Notes under the pieces: generated by a model
The model's database searches: none
What the model saw: only the letters and a program-made list of their open reading frames with translations
What the model was told of the DNA's origin: nothing
Source of the DNA: Clostridia bacterium
Lineage (GTDB): Bacteria; Bacillota; Clostridia; TANB77; CAG-508
Direction of reading: 5' to 3'
DNA length: 64,000 nt
NCBI GenBank assembly: GCA_017512025.1
Contig: JAFWHH010000009.1
Location: 372,001 to 436,000 of the forward strand
Translations under genes and position numbers: made by a program
Shown here: positions 19,129 through 28,646 of the stretch, in pieces
Layout: the number at the start of each line of letters is the position of its first letter
Numbering within the stretch: position 1 is the first letter of the stretch

Positions 19129-20680
19129 AATAAAATCAATATTTTTACTTGTATTAACATTTTTTGTTGCGTTTGTTATTGTTGGTTCTATTTACTATTA
19201 TAAAACTTATCCAAAACAGGACTTTGATGTTATTCTATTCACATTTACGGCAGGAGTTGAAAATACATCTTCGAATGTAGTTAGTGGGATTGTAAAATCT
19301 TGCATTGGATATTTACTTTTACTATGGATTATTTTACTTATTCCAACTGTAAAACATGTAAAAAATGGAATATACTTAAAAATTACTAGAAAAAAACATC
19401 CAAACGATAAATATATACAGGTATACCCTATAAAATTAGTCGCAAATCATAGTATTTTATACTCAATTTTTATAGTGATACTTGCTGGTACTGTTTTAGT
19501 TAGAAGCTTTGGTATTGATGTATATATAAAAAATCAAATGCAAAATTCAACAATATTTGAAGAATATTATGTAGATGCAAGAAATGTTAAAGTCGAATTT
19601 CCTGAAACCAAAAGAAATTTAATTTTAATTTTAGGAGAAAGCTTTGAAAATTCGGTGTTCAGTAACGAAAATGGTGGCGGCTGGGGTTATTCTCTAATGC
19701 CTGAACTTGAAACCTTGGCTCTAGAAAATACGAACTTTTCTAATTCTACTAAGCTCGGTGGTGCTCTACCAATATATGGTACTAGCTATTCTGCAGCTGG
19801 AAATATAGCTATAACTGCTGGTATTCCATTAAAAGTAAGTGAGTTTTCAAAAGATGCTAACAAATCTGTTGGTAGTGCTGGATATATGGTTGGTTCATAT
19901 TCATTGGGTGAAGTATTACAAGATAACGGATATAACCTTGAAATCATAATGGGATCTGATGGTACATTTGGTAATAGAAAACAATACTATGAGAGCAATG
20001 GTGGATACAAGGTATTCGATTTAGATTACGCTATTCAAAATGGTAAAATGACAGAAGCTGATAAAATTTGGTGGGGATTTAATGATGACTCATTATACGA
20101 ATGGTCAAAAGAAGAAATAAACCATTTAGCAGCTCAAGATAAACCTTTTAACTATATTATGCTTACAGCAGACACTCATTTTACAGATGGTTACTTGAGT
20201 CCAAAGGCTGAACAAAAATATGACAATCAGTATGAAAATGTTCATGCATATGCTTCAAAAATTGCAAATGATTTTGTTAACTGGGTAAAAGATCAAGACT
20301 TCTATGAAAATACAACAATAGTTATTATTGGTGACCATCTAGGAATGCAACAAGCTTTTTATGGTGAAAGACTACCTGAAGATTATGTAAGAACGATTTA
20401 TAACGTTTTTATTAATCCAGCTGTTGAAGCAACTAACACAACTAACAGAACTTATACAGCAATGGATTATTATCCAACTATCTTGGCAAGTATGGGAGTA
20501 TCCATTGAAGGAGATCGACTTGGTTTAGGTACAAATCTATATTCAGATACACCTACTTTGTCAGAGCAACTTGGTCTTGCTGAGTTTGAAGCCGAATTAA
20601 AGAAAAACTCAAAATTCTACAATACACATATTATGGGTGATGAATATTATAAATTAAAAAGAGAAAATGCTTCAGCATAA
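19118..20680 (+). CDS. LtaS/MdoB-like phosphoglycerol transferase (sulfatase superfamily)
   Basis: A 520-residue membrane enzyme. Three hydrophobic helices (about residues 6-25, 55-77, 108-130) are followed by an extracytoplasmic alkaline-phosphatase-fold domain. Metal-site motifs are visible: LILILGESFENS near 170, the nucleophile region YGTSYSAAGN, TADTHFTDGY, and IVIIGDHLGM. In LtaS and MdoB a Thr in the second motif attacks phosphatidylglycerol; here the candidate is the Thr of GTSYS. Likely adds glycerol phosphate to a surface polymer. Fewer helices than classical LtaS (five). Followed by a strong hairpin terminator. Confidence 0.82.
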   Translation: MKNKIKSIFLLVLTFFVAFVIVGSIYYYKTYPKQDFDVILFTFTAGVENTSSNVVSGIVKSCIGYLLLLWIILLIPTVKHVKNGIYLKITRKKHPNDKYIQVYPIKLVANHSILYSIFIVILAGTVLVRSFGIDVYIKNQMQNSTIFEEYYVDARNVKVEFPETKRNLILILGESFENSVFSNENGGGWGYSLMPELETLALENTNFSNSTKLGGALPIYGTSYSAAGNIAITAGIPLKVSEFSKDANKSVGSAGYMVGSYSLGEVLQDNGYNLEIIMGSDGTFGNRKQYYESNGGYKVFDLDYAIQNGKMTEADKIWWGFNDDSLYEWSKEEINHLAAQDKPFNYIMLTADTHFTDGYLSPKAEQKYDNQYENVHAYASKIANDFVNWVKDQDFYENTTIVIIGDHLGMQQAFYGERLPEDYVRTIYNVFINPAVEATNTTNRTYTAMDYYPTILASMGVSIEGDRLGLGTNLYSDTPTLSEQLGLAEFEAELKKNSKFYNTHIMGDEYYKLKRENASA

Positions 20681-20683
20681 CAA

Positions 20684-20714
20684 AAGGAACTTCTTACGAA
20701 GTTCCTTCTTTTTT
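20684..20714. terminator. Bidirectional hairpin terminator
   Basis: A perfect 10-base stem AAGGAACTTC / GAAGTTCCTT with a 4-base loop and a T-rich tail on the plus strand. It separates the LtaS-like gene from the convergent glycosyltransferase operon, whose last stop is a few bases away. Confidence 0.85.
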
Positions 20715-21861
20715 ATTGGTTAATTAAGTTGATTATTTTATCTATTATTTCTTTATTATCATAATTATATTCATCTTGGATATTTTCTTTTTTATCAGAT
20801 GTAATTATTTCTTTTAGTCCACTATAAATATCGTTTTCGTTATTACCAAGTATTCTTGCTTGACTATATCCCTCTACAGCTTCTCTTGCTGCTGTATCAG
20901 TTATTATAACTTTCTTTCCTAATATTTTAGCTTCTTCCAATACCATTCCATAGCCTTCATAATTTGATAATAGACAAAAGTAATCTGCCATTTTTATATA
21001 TGGATATGGGTTATCCTTTTTCCCTAATAGCTTAAATGTACTTTGTACATTTTCTTGCTCTATAAGCTTTTGTAATCGTTCTCTTTCAGGTCCATCACCT
21101 ATAATGTATACTTCATTATGGATTCCTTCTTTTACTAGTTTGCTATGTACTTTTATAAATCTGTCAATTGCCTTTTGCTCTACTAATCTACATACCGTCA
21201 CTAATTTAGGAAATCCGTCCTTGTTTATGTTTTCCATATTTTCAAGTATATTTGACTTTTTGATAACAAGGTCTTTATCTATGTAATTGTATATTACATT
21301 CATTTTGTTTTCATCTATATTTGTATATACTTCTTTAAAGCTATCCCTGTTATCTTTACTAACAAATACTAAATTATCATATCTGTCGTATATTTTCTTA
21401 TCAATAGCTTTTTTTATCTTTGCTTTAAGTCCTGAACCAAATACCCTCTTTATATCATTGTGAATCCATGCAAATTTCTTTGTTTTTTTATTTTTGGTAC
21501 TAAATAGTCTAGTAATCGGCCCTTCCAAGAAAGATACTTCAACATCATAATTATCTTTAATGTACTTCTTATATAATATTCTAGCAAAAAGTAATATTCT
21601 AATTGGACTCCACATTCTCTGAATATTATTTAATTCTTTATAACTACATCTGTATAAAGATTTAAATTTAACACTATTATTTAATTCCTTTTGAAGTTCG
21701 CCATGGTCATATATAGAAAATATTGTAACATCATATTTTTCTGATAATTTGTTTGAAATGTCAACTAATACTCTCTCAGCTCCACCAAAACCTAAACTTG
21801 TAATTCCAAATAAAACTTTCTTTTTTATTTTTATCACCTCTGTCAACGCTGTACTATTCAT
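20713..21861 (-). CDS. Family 4 glycosyltransferase
   Basis: GT-B fold retaining transferase of 382 residues. The acceptor-domain glycine loop is VLFGITSLGFGGAERVLVDI; the donor domain contains VTVCRLVEQKAIDRFI, IIGDGPERERL and NYEGYGMVLEEAKILG with the Glu pair typical of family 4. Soluble. Last gene of an operon with three other glycosyltransferases. The annotated ATG at 21861 has no obvious Shine-Dalgarno sequence; AGAGGTG lies inside the frame about 10 codons later, so the true start may be an internal non-ATG codon and the protein about 10 residues shorter. Confidence 0.82.
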   Translation of the reverse strand: MNSTALTEVIKIKKKVLFGITSLGFGGAERVLVDISNKLSEKYDVTIFSIYDHGELQKELNNSVKFKSLYRCSYKELNNIQRMWSPIRILLFARILYKKYIKDNYDVEVSFLEGPITRLFSTKNKKTKKFAWIHNDIKRVFGSGLKAKIKKAIDKKIYDRYDNLVFVSKDNRDSFKEVYTNIDENKMNVIYNYIDKDLVIKKSNILENMENINKDGFPKLVTVCRLVEQKAIDRFIKVHSKLVKEGIHNEVYIIGDGPERERLQKLIEQENVQSTFKLLGKKDNPYPYIKMADYFCLLSNYEGYGMVLEEAKILGKKVIITDTAAREAVEGYSQARILGNNENDIYSGLKEIITSDKKENIQDEYNYDNKEIIDKIINLINQ

Positions 21862-21870
21862 ATTTTAATA

Positions 21871-22830
21871 TTATTTAAATACTCTAAACATAAAACAATA
21901 AATCTTATAAGTAAATTTATTAACGGTTTTCATATATGTGTTTTTCTTACTTTTATATTTCTTTAGAGCATAATTCTTTTTCCAATCTGGAAATGTGCTA
22001 TTTAGTTTTTCCCATGTTTGATTTAATGTCCTTTTTCTTATATCTTTGTTAGCTATTTTTACCATTCTAAATAATGAACTACATAGAAGAAGTCTTGCAT
22101 ATGTGTACTCTAATTCAGATTTATATTCATCATATAAACCTTTTTCTTTATAGTACTCAATTACATTGTCTAATACATTAAATATCTCCGCTGTTCTTTC
22201 ATTTTGATTGTTCGAAATAGAAGATTCTCTTTGTATGTAATGAATACATGGATACTTTAGAAATGATACTTTGTTGTAATATGGAACCATCTTGTAAAAA
22301 AACTCTACATCTTCATATCTTAATCCTTTTGGATATATAATATTTGCTTTTTCTATAATTTCTCTTTTTATTAATTTGTTCCAAGCAACAACTCTTGCTT
22401 TTAAAATCATTTCTTTTTTTCCACTATATATTTCACCAACGTCTACTTTGCTCTTATCTGGATATTCCCAAATAAAATCACATTCTACAATATCACTATT
22501 TTCTTCTATAGCCTTATTATATAGTCTTTCGTACATGTCTTTTTCAACGTAGTCATCTGAATCCAAGAAAGCAATATATTCACCTGTGGCATAAGGCATC
22601 CCATAATTCCTAGCATCAGAAAGCCCTCCATTTTCTTTTGTTAAAACTTTAATTTTTCCTTCATATCTTTGTTCATAATCAGTTAAAATATCTGCTGAAC
22701 CATCCGTAGATCCATCATTAACTGCAATTATTTCTATATCTTGAAGTGTTTGATTAACCAGTGAATCTAAACATTTGGCTAAATATTTATCTACATTATA
22801 AACTGGAACTACAATACTTACTTTTGGCAT
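21871..22830 (-). CDS. Family 2 glycosyltransferase
   Basis: Inverting GT-A enzyme of 319 residues. MPKVSIVVPVYNVDKYL opens the domain, AVNDGSTDGS binds the nucleotide, ENGGLSDARN lies at 67-76 and the DSDD metal motif at 90-93. C-terminal 120 residues are basic and helical, without membrane segments. GGAGGG precedes the ATG. Lies between another GT2 and a GT4 gene with gaps of 10-14 bases, so these enzymes are co-expressed and probably build one oligosaccharide. Sugar specificity not readable. Confidence 0.87.
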   Translation of the reverse strand: MPKVSIVVPVYNVDKYLAKCLDSLVNQTLQDIEIIAVNDGSTDGSADILTDYEQRYEGKIKVLTKENGGLSDARNYGMPYATGEYIAFLDSDDYVEKDMYERLYNKAIEENSDIVECDFIWEYPDKSKVDVGEIYSGKKEMILKARVVAWNKLIKREIIEKANIIYPKGLRYEDVEFFYKMVPYYNKVSFLKYPCIHYIQRESSISNNQNERTAEIFNVLDNVIEYYKEKGLYDEYKSELEYTYARLLLCSSLFRMVKIANKDIRKRTLNQTWEKLNSTFPDWKKNYALKKYKSKKNTYMKTVNKFTYKIYCFMFRVFK

Positions 22831-22843
22831 ATTCCCTCCATGT

Positions 22844-23788
22844 CTATCTTAACTTTAGATATAAATTAACATCTATTTTAAGTAGTATTCTCTTTATCAA
22901 CTGTTTAATATTTTTTATTGGTATATTTTCAAATACCTTTCTTGTTTTAAGAGCTTTAATATACTTTTTTTGATTTTCTCCAGATAGATTTCCAGCTTCT
23001 AAAATTACATTATTTGCTAAATATGATTTTACATTAATCTTTGTGTCTTCGTCTAGGTTATATTTCTCTATCTCTTTTGTGATGTAATCATAATGATAAA
23101 TTATATCCATTGATTTTTGGAATGTACGTTCATCATCATTTCCTCTTGTAATACTTATATCTGTTTGTACATAGTAGTAACCACAAATATTAGTAGAACA
23201 CATTTTATTTGCTTTTAATATCATTAGTATTGTTCTTGCAAAGTCTTCATGTACTCTTCCCTCTGGATATGAAAAATCATTATCTATGATATATTGTTTT
23301 TTGTATAGATAAAGCCATGGTACTTGCAGCATAACATCATCTGCATATAGTAAATTAAATGCTTCCATACCATTCTTTTCTTCAAATACTTCTCCTTTAA
23401 AGAATTCTAATTGATTACCTTCTTTGTCTACAGAAACAGCTTTATACTTAACAATATCTAAATCTTTTTCTGTATATGGTACTAATTGCTCAATTAGAGT
23501 TTCATCAATATAATCGTCAGCATCAACAAAACAGAAGTATTCTCCTGTAGCTTCCTTAATTCCAAGATTTCTAGCAGCTGAAACGCCTCTATTTTCTATG
23601 TCAATTAATTTAGCTCTACTATCTTCTCCAATTGTACGTTTTATTACATCTAAAGAATTATCAGTAGATCCATCATTAATAACTATTACCTCTATGTCTT
23701 TATAAGTTTGATTTAAAATAGATTTTAAACATTTTTCAATTTCTTTTTCCGCATTAAATACTGGAACTATAACACTAATTAGCTTCAT
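22844..23788 (-). CDS. Family 2 glycosyltransferase
   Basis: GT-A enzyme of 314 residues, similar in plan to the next gene downstream. LISVIVPVFNAEKEIEKCL, VINDGSTDNS, ENRGVSAARN and DADD (89-92) are present. The sequence after the catalytic core contains EGRVHEDFARTI, a position where many capsule GT2 enzymes carry a catalytic-base Asp/Glu. Soluble with a basic C-terminus. Tight spacing (10 bases after the GT4 gene upstream). Acceptor and donor unknown. Confidence 0.86.
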   Translation of the reverse strand: MKLISVIVPVFNAEKEIEKCLKSILNQTYKDIEVIVINDGSTDNSLDVIKRTIGEDSRAKLIDIENRGVSAARNLGIKEATGEYFCFVDADDYIDETLIEQLVPYTEKDLDIVKYKAVSVDKEGNQLEFFKGEVFEEKNGMEAFNLLYADDVMLQVPWLYLYKKQYIIDNDFSYPEGRVHEDFARTILMILKANKMCSTNICGYYYVQTDISITRGNDDERTFQKSMDIIYHYDYITKEIEKYNLDEDTKINVKSYLANNVILEAGNLSGENQKKYIKALKTRKVFENIPIKNIKQLIKRILLKIDVNLYLKLR

Positions 23789-23798
23789 TCTTCACCTT

Positions 23799-24893
23799 CT
23801 AACCGATTAATTCATATATCTTCTTTAATATGTTTTCATTATATCCTTCCGCATTAAATATTTGTTTATACTCATACTTATTTGTTATAAATTCTTTCAT
23901 TGCTTTGTATACAGCATACTCATCTTTATCAACAACTACACCATATTTATTGCTAATCATTTCTTTACTGTCTGCTACATGTGTTGTAATTATTGGCAAT
24001 CTTAATATCATTGCCTCAACAAATACTATTGCAAAACCTTCATGCTCAGATGTTAGTACTAAACAGTCTGATTGCTTAAAGTATGGATATGGATTCTTTT
24101 TCTTTCCTAAAAATACAAATTTATCATCAAGATTTTTAACCTTTACCATATCTTTGTATTTGCTAGAATCGGCTCCATCACCAACTATAAGTACTCTAAA
24201 GTCTACATTATCATCTCTTAATAATTCTCCAGCTCTTATTAATCTAGAGATTCTTTTATCATGCTCTGTAAGACGACCAACAAACAAAAAGGTGGTCTTA
24301 TCATCTTTAACGAAGTCCGTTACCTCTTCCTTAGATTTTTCGACTATTTGCCTATAATCGACTAAATTATTAATTGTAACTCTTTTATTATCCATTGTAT
24401 TTCCAATAGCTCTTTCAAAGTTAATTCTTGTACTATTAGAAACAAATACTATTTTCTTAAACTTATCTGCTTTAATGCTTTTAAAGAATTTCTCATATTT
24501 TTCCTCATCATTATCACACACAAGCATATACTCGTTATGAACCCATAGTATTGAATTACTTGACGCTGTTCTTGCAATGAATGAACTTGGTAATGAGTAT
24601 GTTGCATAAGATATACTACAATCAAATTTATTCTTATATTTCATTATGAATTTGATTCTATTAATCACATTCAGTACCTTTGCAAATATCTTCACTTTAT
24701 TGTAACTTGGTGAATACTCTATTATTTCTATTCTCTTATCTAATTCATCAAGAAATATACCTTGCTTTTTTTCTAAAACCAAGGTAATATCATACTTTTC
24801 ACTTTTAGCTAATTCGTTAATTAAAGTAACTAAAGCTGTCTCTATTCCTCCAATGTCTAATGAATACGCAGCAAATAATAATTTTTTTTTCAT
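23799..24893 (-). CDS. Family 4 glycosyltransferase
   Basis: GT-B enzyme of 364 residues starting MKKKLLFAAYSLDIGGIETA, the glycine-rich acceptor loop. The donor domain has FLFVGRLTEHDKRISRLIR, VLIVGDGADSSKY and TSEHEGFAIVFVEAMILRLP with the family Glu pair. No membrane helix. First of four consecutive glycosyltransferase genes; the HD-domain gene is 18 bases upstream. The sequence is related in layout to the GT4 at the other end of this operon (KKNPYPYFK versus KDNPYPYIK), suggesting an old duplication. Confidence 0.86.
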   Translation of the reverse strand: MKKKLLFAAYSLDIGGIETALVTLINELAKSEKYDITLVLEKKQGIFLDELDKRIEIIEYSPSYNKVKIFAKVLNVINRIKFIMKYKNKFDCSISYATYSLPSSFIARTASSNSILWVHNEYMLVCDNDEEKYEKFFKSIKADKFKKIVFVSNSTRINFERAIGNTMDNKRVTINNLVDYRQIVEKSKEEVTDFVKDDKTTFLFVGRLTEHDKRISRLIRAGELLRDDNVDFRVLIVGDGADSSKYKDMVKVKNLDDKFVFLGKKKNPYPYFKQSDCLVLTSEHEGFAIVFVEAMILRLPIITTHVADSKEMISNKYGVVVDKDEYAVYKAMKEFITNKYEYKQIFNAEGYNENILKKIYELIG

Positions 24894-24911
24894 AATAAAC
24901 CTACCTATAAA

Positions 24912-25682
24912 TTAATTACAATTTTCTTCGATATACTTGTTAGCTATATCAACAATTTCTTTTGCTACTCTTATTGTTTCTTTCCTCTTAAAGTTTACAT
25001 ACTTATATAATTTTGTAATATATTCTTTTTCTTTCATAGCTCTGTAGCTACTCTTAAAATTAAAGTCATATACATACGTCATATGAGCTACCCATTTATC
25101 TCCAAATGTTTTTCTTTTTGAATAATCTATATAATGATCTTCTTTAAACTCTCTTACTATTTCATCAGAAAATACTTCATCTTCCATACTTTCTATTCCA
25201 TATGAATTAATAAATTTGTCAGTGTTCAGTACATAGAATATATCTAGCTTATCGCTATCCCTTATTATCTTACAATGTAATAGCTCATTGTCCGACATTC
25301 CTTCACTTTCTATTGCTCTCCTATTATGATTTAACACTGCAAGTCTAATAACTCTATAATACTTTTCATCAACATTAAACTTTTCAATTAGTCCATCTTC
25401 AAATAGAACCTTAACGCCATATTCTCCATGGTTTATACTATCTCTATCAACGAATGTATTAAATCTCTTAACCTGTTCAAATCTACCAATATCATGAAAT
25501 ATTCCTATAAGCTCAGCCAAATCTCTATCTTCTTCAGATAAATTTAAATCTGTAGCAATTCTTTTGCTAATATCCGCAACTCTTAGAATGTGATTGTATT
25601 TCAATGCAATCTTACCATCATTTATATCGTAATTCTCTACATATTCCTTAAATACTTTTCTAGCATTTTCTATATCAATCAT
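24912..25682 (-). CDS. HD-domain phosphohydrolase-like protein
   Basis: A 256-residue soluble protein with an HD metal-binding set: His in NHILRVADISKRI (His31), the His-Asp pair in GIFHDIGRFEQ (63-64), LNHNRR near 123, and RDSDKLDIFY as the last Asp. Such proteins hydrolyse phosphate esters or nucleotides; the actual substrate cannot be told. Situated between a membrane-anchored protein gene and the glycosyltransferase genes with 13-18 base gaps, so it is in the same operon, but a functional link to glycan synthesis is inference. Confidence 0.78.
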   Translation of the reverse strand: MIDIENARKVFKEYVENYDINDGKIALKYNHILRVADISKRIATDLNLSEEDRDLAELIGIFHDIGRFEQVKRFNTFVDRDSINHGEYGVKVLFEDGLIEKFNVDEKYYRVIRLAVLNHNRRAIESEGMSDNELLHCKIIRDSDKLDIFYVLNTDKFINSYGIESMEDEVFSDEIVREFKEDHYIDYSKRKTFGDKWVAHMTYVYDFNFKSSYRAMKEKEYITKLYKYVNFKRKETIRVAKEIVDIANKYIEENCN

Positions 25683-25695
25683 ATTACATCCTCTA

Positions 25696-26391
25696 TTACA
25701 TTTCTTTTTTACACGTTATTAATTTGCTTACATTACTTTTTCCTATAGAATAACTTCCTTTTAGAGTACCATCTACATATAATTCATAGTTTATATACAT
25801 AGTTCCAGCAGCTACATCATTTTCAATCTTATTACATACGATACCATCTAATCCACTAGAAGATTTTGTTAATGTATATTTTCCGTCTTTGTATACTAAT
25901 AAATCTCCGTAGCTCTTATTCTCTTTTAAAGGTGTTCCAAATAAGCTATACACAATTCCATTTATTTCACCTTCTGTAAACTCTGCAGTATTTTGAGAGG
26001 CTACTCTACTTTGATATGCTACTATTTTATTTCGATTAAGTGCTTTATAAACAATTTCCAATCTGTCATCCGTTGATAACTCATCTGCGCTCTCGAATAA
26101 ATCTGCGTCTACAAATATATCTAATATTTCCGCGTCAGATATTTCTATTTTTTTAATCTCGCTCTTAGTACCATTATCTACAAGCTCGTTATCTGGAAGT
26201 TCTTCCGCATCTTCGTTTACTTTTTCAACTTCTTTTTCAGGCTCACTATAATCAGTAGTATTCTCTACTACATTTTCAGCTTGATTTGCCCATCTATATT
26301 TGTTTGCCACACTGTCAATCAAACGATACACACCAAACCCTACTGCAATCATTAGAATAATTATAACTATATTTTTAATGTTCTTTTTCAT
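25696..26391 (-). CDS. Membrane-anchored extracytoplasmic protein of unknown function
   Basis: A 231-residue protein. A short basic start and one hydrophobic helix (about residues 8-26, NIVIIILMIAVGFGVYRLI) anchor it; residues 40-80 are acidic and low-complexity (VEKVNEDAEELPDNELVD), a likely wall-spanning linker. The last ~120 residues form a beta-rich domain with SLFGTPLKENKSYGDLLVYK. No lipobox Cys. It follows the transglycosylase gene by about 50 bases. Not recognised. Confidence 0.6.
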   Translation of the reverse strand: MKKNIKNIVIIILMIAVGFGVYRLIDSVANKYRWANQAENVVENTTDYSEPEKEVEKVNEDAEELPDNELVDNGTKSEIKKIEISDAEILDIFVDADLFESADELSTDDRLEIVYKALNRNKIVAYQSRVASQNTAEFTEGEINGIVYSLFGTPLKENKSYGDLLVYKDGKYTLTKSSSGLDGIVCNKIENDVAAGTMYINYELYVDGTLKGSYSIGKSNVSKLITCKKEM

Positions 26392-26442
26392 AATAAAACT
26401 CCTTTTATTTCTTTAGACTTCCTGAACTTTTGGTTGGTTCAA

Positions 26443-27012
26443 TTAGCTTTTGTATAAATCTGTATATATACCATAATCTCTTATTATTTTTCTAACATAC
26501 ATATTTGTTTCTTTATAAGGAATCTGCTCGATATTAGAACCGTCCGCTTCTATAACTCCCGTTTCTATCCATCTATCTACGGTACCAATTCCAGCATTAT
26601 ACGCAGCAACTGCTATATAATAATTCCCATATTTATTTAATAAATCTGATAAATACTTCGTTCCAATTTTTATATTTGTTTCCACATCAAATAACATATC
26701 TGATTCAAATGTTTTATCTTCCATAATATTATTTGCTACTTCAGCTGCAGTATTATCCATAAGTTGCATTACGCCTTTTGCATCACTGTTTGAAACTACA
26801 TTTTTATCAAAATTACTTTCTGCTTTTATTACGGCAAAAACAAGCCATGGATCTACTCCATACTCTTCTGCATACTTAACTACAAATTCTGAATATGTCC
26901 TTGGATACATTTTTTTCATTATATATTCTTGGATTCCAAAGACTTTTGTTGCACCTATCACCAGTACAATTATTAAAAATACTATTAAAATATTTTTAAT
27001 GGTTTTCGGCAT
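26443..27012 (-). CDS. Lytic transglycosylase, SLT family, membrane-anchored
   Basis: Cleaves the MurNAc-GlcNAc bond of peptidoglycan. The 189 residues comprise an N-terminal hydrophobic anchor (8-24) and a Slt catalytic domain from about 38: catalytic Glu65 in VIKAESNF, then GVMQLMDNTA, and AAYNAGIGTVDRW. Length is typical of the single-domain Firmicutes enzymes next to coaE/polA. It is first in an operon with a second membrane-anchored protein and an HD protein. GAAGGGAAG precedes the ATG, and a promoter-like sequence lies about 40 bases upstream. Confidence 0.9.
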   Translation of the reverse strand: MPKTIKNILIVFLIIVLVIGATKVFGIQEYIMKKMYPRTYSEFVVKYAEEYGVDPWLVFAVIKAESNFDKNVVSNSDAKGVMQLMDNTAAEVANNIMEDKTFESDMLFDVETNIKIGTKYLSDLLNKYGNYYIAVAAYNAGIGTVDRWIETGVIEADGSNIEQIPYKETNMYVRKIIRDYGIYTDLYKS

Positions 27013-27050
27013 AAAAATCTTCCCTTCTTTTGTATATTAATCGCATTAAT

Positions 27051-27078
27051 TTTATACTATTTTTGAAGCTTTTTTCAA
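27051..27078 (-). promoter_or_regulatory. Promoter of the transglycosylase-glycosyltransferase operon
   Basis: TTGAAA and TATAAA with a 16-base spacer, about 39 bases before the transglycosylase ATG. Confidence 0.5.
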
Positions 27079-27149
27079 TACCCACATATTAATTTGTTAA
27101 ATTTTCATAAAAAAAACACAAAAGCATACATATGTTATTAGGTGATTTT

Positions 27150-27824
27150 ATGAATAATATACTTAAAAATTTTCACATTGTTAGTGCTATCTTTGTAATG
27201 GTACTCGGCACTATTTTACATTTTACTTATGATTGGTCTGGTAAGAACAGTTTTGTTGCTTTATTCTCTGCAATAAATGAAAGTACTTGGGAGCATCTTA
27301 AACTAATCTTTTTCCCTATGCTATTAACATCTATATTGGGATACATATTTTTCAAGTCAGTTAATTGCTATTGGTGTGCAAGAGCTATTGGAATGCTTGT
27401 ATCACTTACATTTACTCTTGCATTCTTTTATACATATTCTGGTGTATTGGGTAAAAATATAGCAATCATTGATATTATTTCATTTTTTATTAGTGTTATT
27501 CTTGGAGAGCTTACTTCTTACATATTAATGAATAATAATATACCTTGTAATAAATCTTTTGCCTTTTTATTTATTGTTTCTATTGCATCTTTGTTTGTTT
27601 TATTCACGTTTAATCCTCCAAATATTGGTTTATTTAAAGATCCTATTGATGGAAGTTATGGAATAAAAAATAACTCAAGGCTTTATTTCCTTGAGTTTTG
27701 CTTTTTGAATTTTCTTGATTTAATTCTACCTGGTATATATAAAAGTATTAGCATTACCTTATTCTTAAATCCTTTTATTTTTAAATTTAGCTTATTCTTT
27801 GTTAGGTATGTAAATAATATATAA
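27150..27824 (+). CDS. DUF6512-like membrane protein with apparent read-through C-terminus
   Basis: A polytopic membrane protein of six or so hydrophobic helices. SAINESTWEHLKLIFFP near residue 45 and FNPPNIGLFKDPIDGSYGI near 160-178 are recognisable family segments; I assign DUF6512 from memory of that pattern. Homologues normally end just after the YGI segment. Here the frame runs on for about 45 residues through the hairpin terminator and 142 bases into the 3' end of the convergent glycosyltransferase gene. One extra A in the A-run at 27664-27670 would give a stop immediately after GIKK. AGGTG precedes the chosen ATG. Function unknown. Confidence 0.65.
   Translation: MNNILKNFHIVSAIFVMVLGTILHFTYDWSGKNSFVALFSAINESTWEHLKLIFFPMLLTSILGYIFFKSVNCYWCARAIGMLVSLTFTLAFFYTYSGVLGKNIAIIDIISFFISVILGELTSYILMNNNIPCNKSFAFLFIVSIASLFVLFTFNPPNIGLFKDPIDGSYGIKNNSRLYFLEFCFLNFLDLILPGIYKSISITLFLNPFIFKFSLFFVRYVNNI
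27672..27705. terminator. Bidirectional terminator overlapping two 3' gene ends
   Basis: Stem AACTCAAGG / CCTTGAGTT with an 8-base loop; T-rich tails follow on both strands. The stop codon of the minus-strand glycosyltransferase lies inside it, and the DUF6512-like frame reads through it. Confidence 0.8.
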
Positions 27825-28612
27825 TGCTTTAATACATACATCCTCTTTTGTGGATCAATATTTTTTGTATCCATATCCGCTAAAATCTCATAGAAGTATT
27901 TATAATATCCAAATGGATTAGAAATAAATTGTTTATTAATGTTTTTAGAGTATCCACCTTCTTGATAATCACATATCATTATTGTTTCATTAATACATTT
28001 AATCTTATAATCTTTATCCATCTTATGATACATTCTAGCTTCAGTAACAAATCGTTCATTATGCTCTAGTTCATATTTATAGTTCTTTCTTATATTTGTA
28101 ATAAATACTAATGCTTTTTCTCCGTCTTCATGCTCTTTAAAATATAGGTCATACATAGTTGTTATATCATTCTTAAAGTCATTTCCCATATTATTTCCAT
28201 CTAAGTCCTGCTTTAAGTATGCTAAAGCATATATATCGTTTCTATCACTTATCTTTTCGTATTCATCAACTATTTTACCAAAGCAATTCTCTTCGAAGAA
28301 ATCATCAGAATCACATTCAATCCACAAATCTCCTGTTACATATTCTGATAAATTATTAATAGCAGCCATCTTTCCTTGGTTCTCTTGCTTAAAATACTTT
28401 ATTTGAAGTCTTGATCCTCCGAAGATATCTGTAACAGACTTGTCTGCACCAACTAATTTAGCACATACATCTTCCGTATTATCATAAGATCCATCATCCA
28501 TTATAAGCCACTCTACTTCGTATTTACTGCTAATGTTACTGACTATGCTCTTATATAAATTATTTAAATATTTTGCTCTGTTATAGGTTGCAGTTAAAAT
28601 AGAAATCTTCAT
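27683..28612 (-). CDS. Family 2 glycosyltransferase
   Basis: GT-A enzyme of 309 residues: MKISILTATYNRAKYLNNLY at the start, WLIMDDGSYDNT, ENQGKMAAIN, and DSDD at 101-104. The HEDGEKALVFITNIRKNYKY region and C-terminal half resemble the group that includes capsular beta-sugar transferases with an EGGYS segment. The basic C-terminus (IKSRKFKKQNSRK) lies inside the terminator hairpin. Second gene of a two-gene unit behind a polysaccharide deacetylase, hence probably acting on the same polymer. Confidence 0.85.
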   Translation of the reverse strand: MKISILTATYNRAKYLNNLYKSIVSNISSKYEVEWLIMDDGSYDNTEDVCAKLVGADKSVTDIFGGSRLQIKYFKQENQGKMAAINNLSEYVTGDLWIECDSDDFFEENCFGKIVDEYEKISDRNDIYALAYLKQDLDGNNMGNDFKNDITTMYDLYFKEHEDGEKALVFITNIRKNYKYELEHNERFVTEARMYHKMDKDYKIKCINETIMICDYQEGGYSKNINKQFISNPFGYYKYFYEILADMDTKNIDPQKRMYVLKHYILFTYLTKNKLNLKIKGFKNKVMLILLYIPGRIKSRKFKKQNSRK

Positions 28613-28646
28613 TTAACTAACCTCTCTTTCCTCATTATCTCATTCG

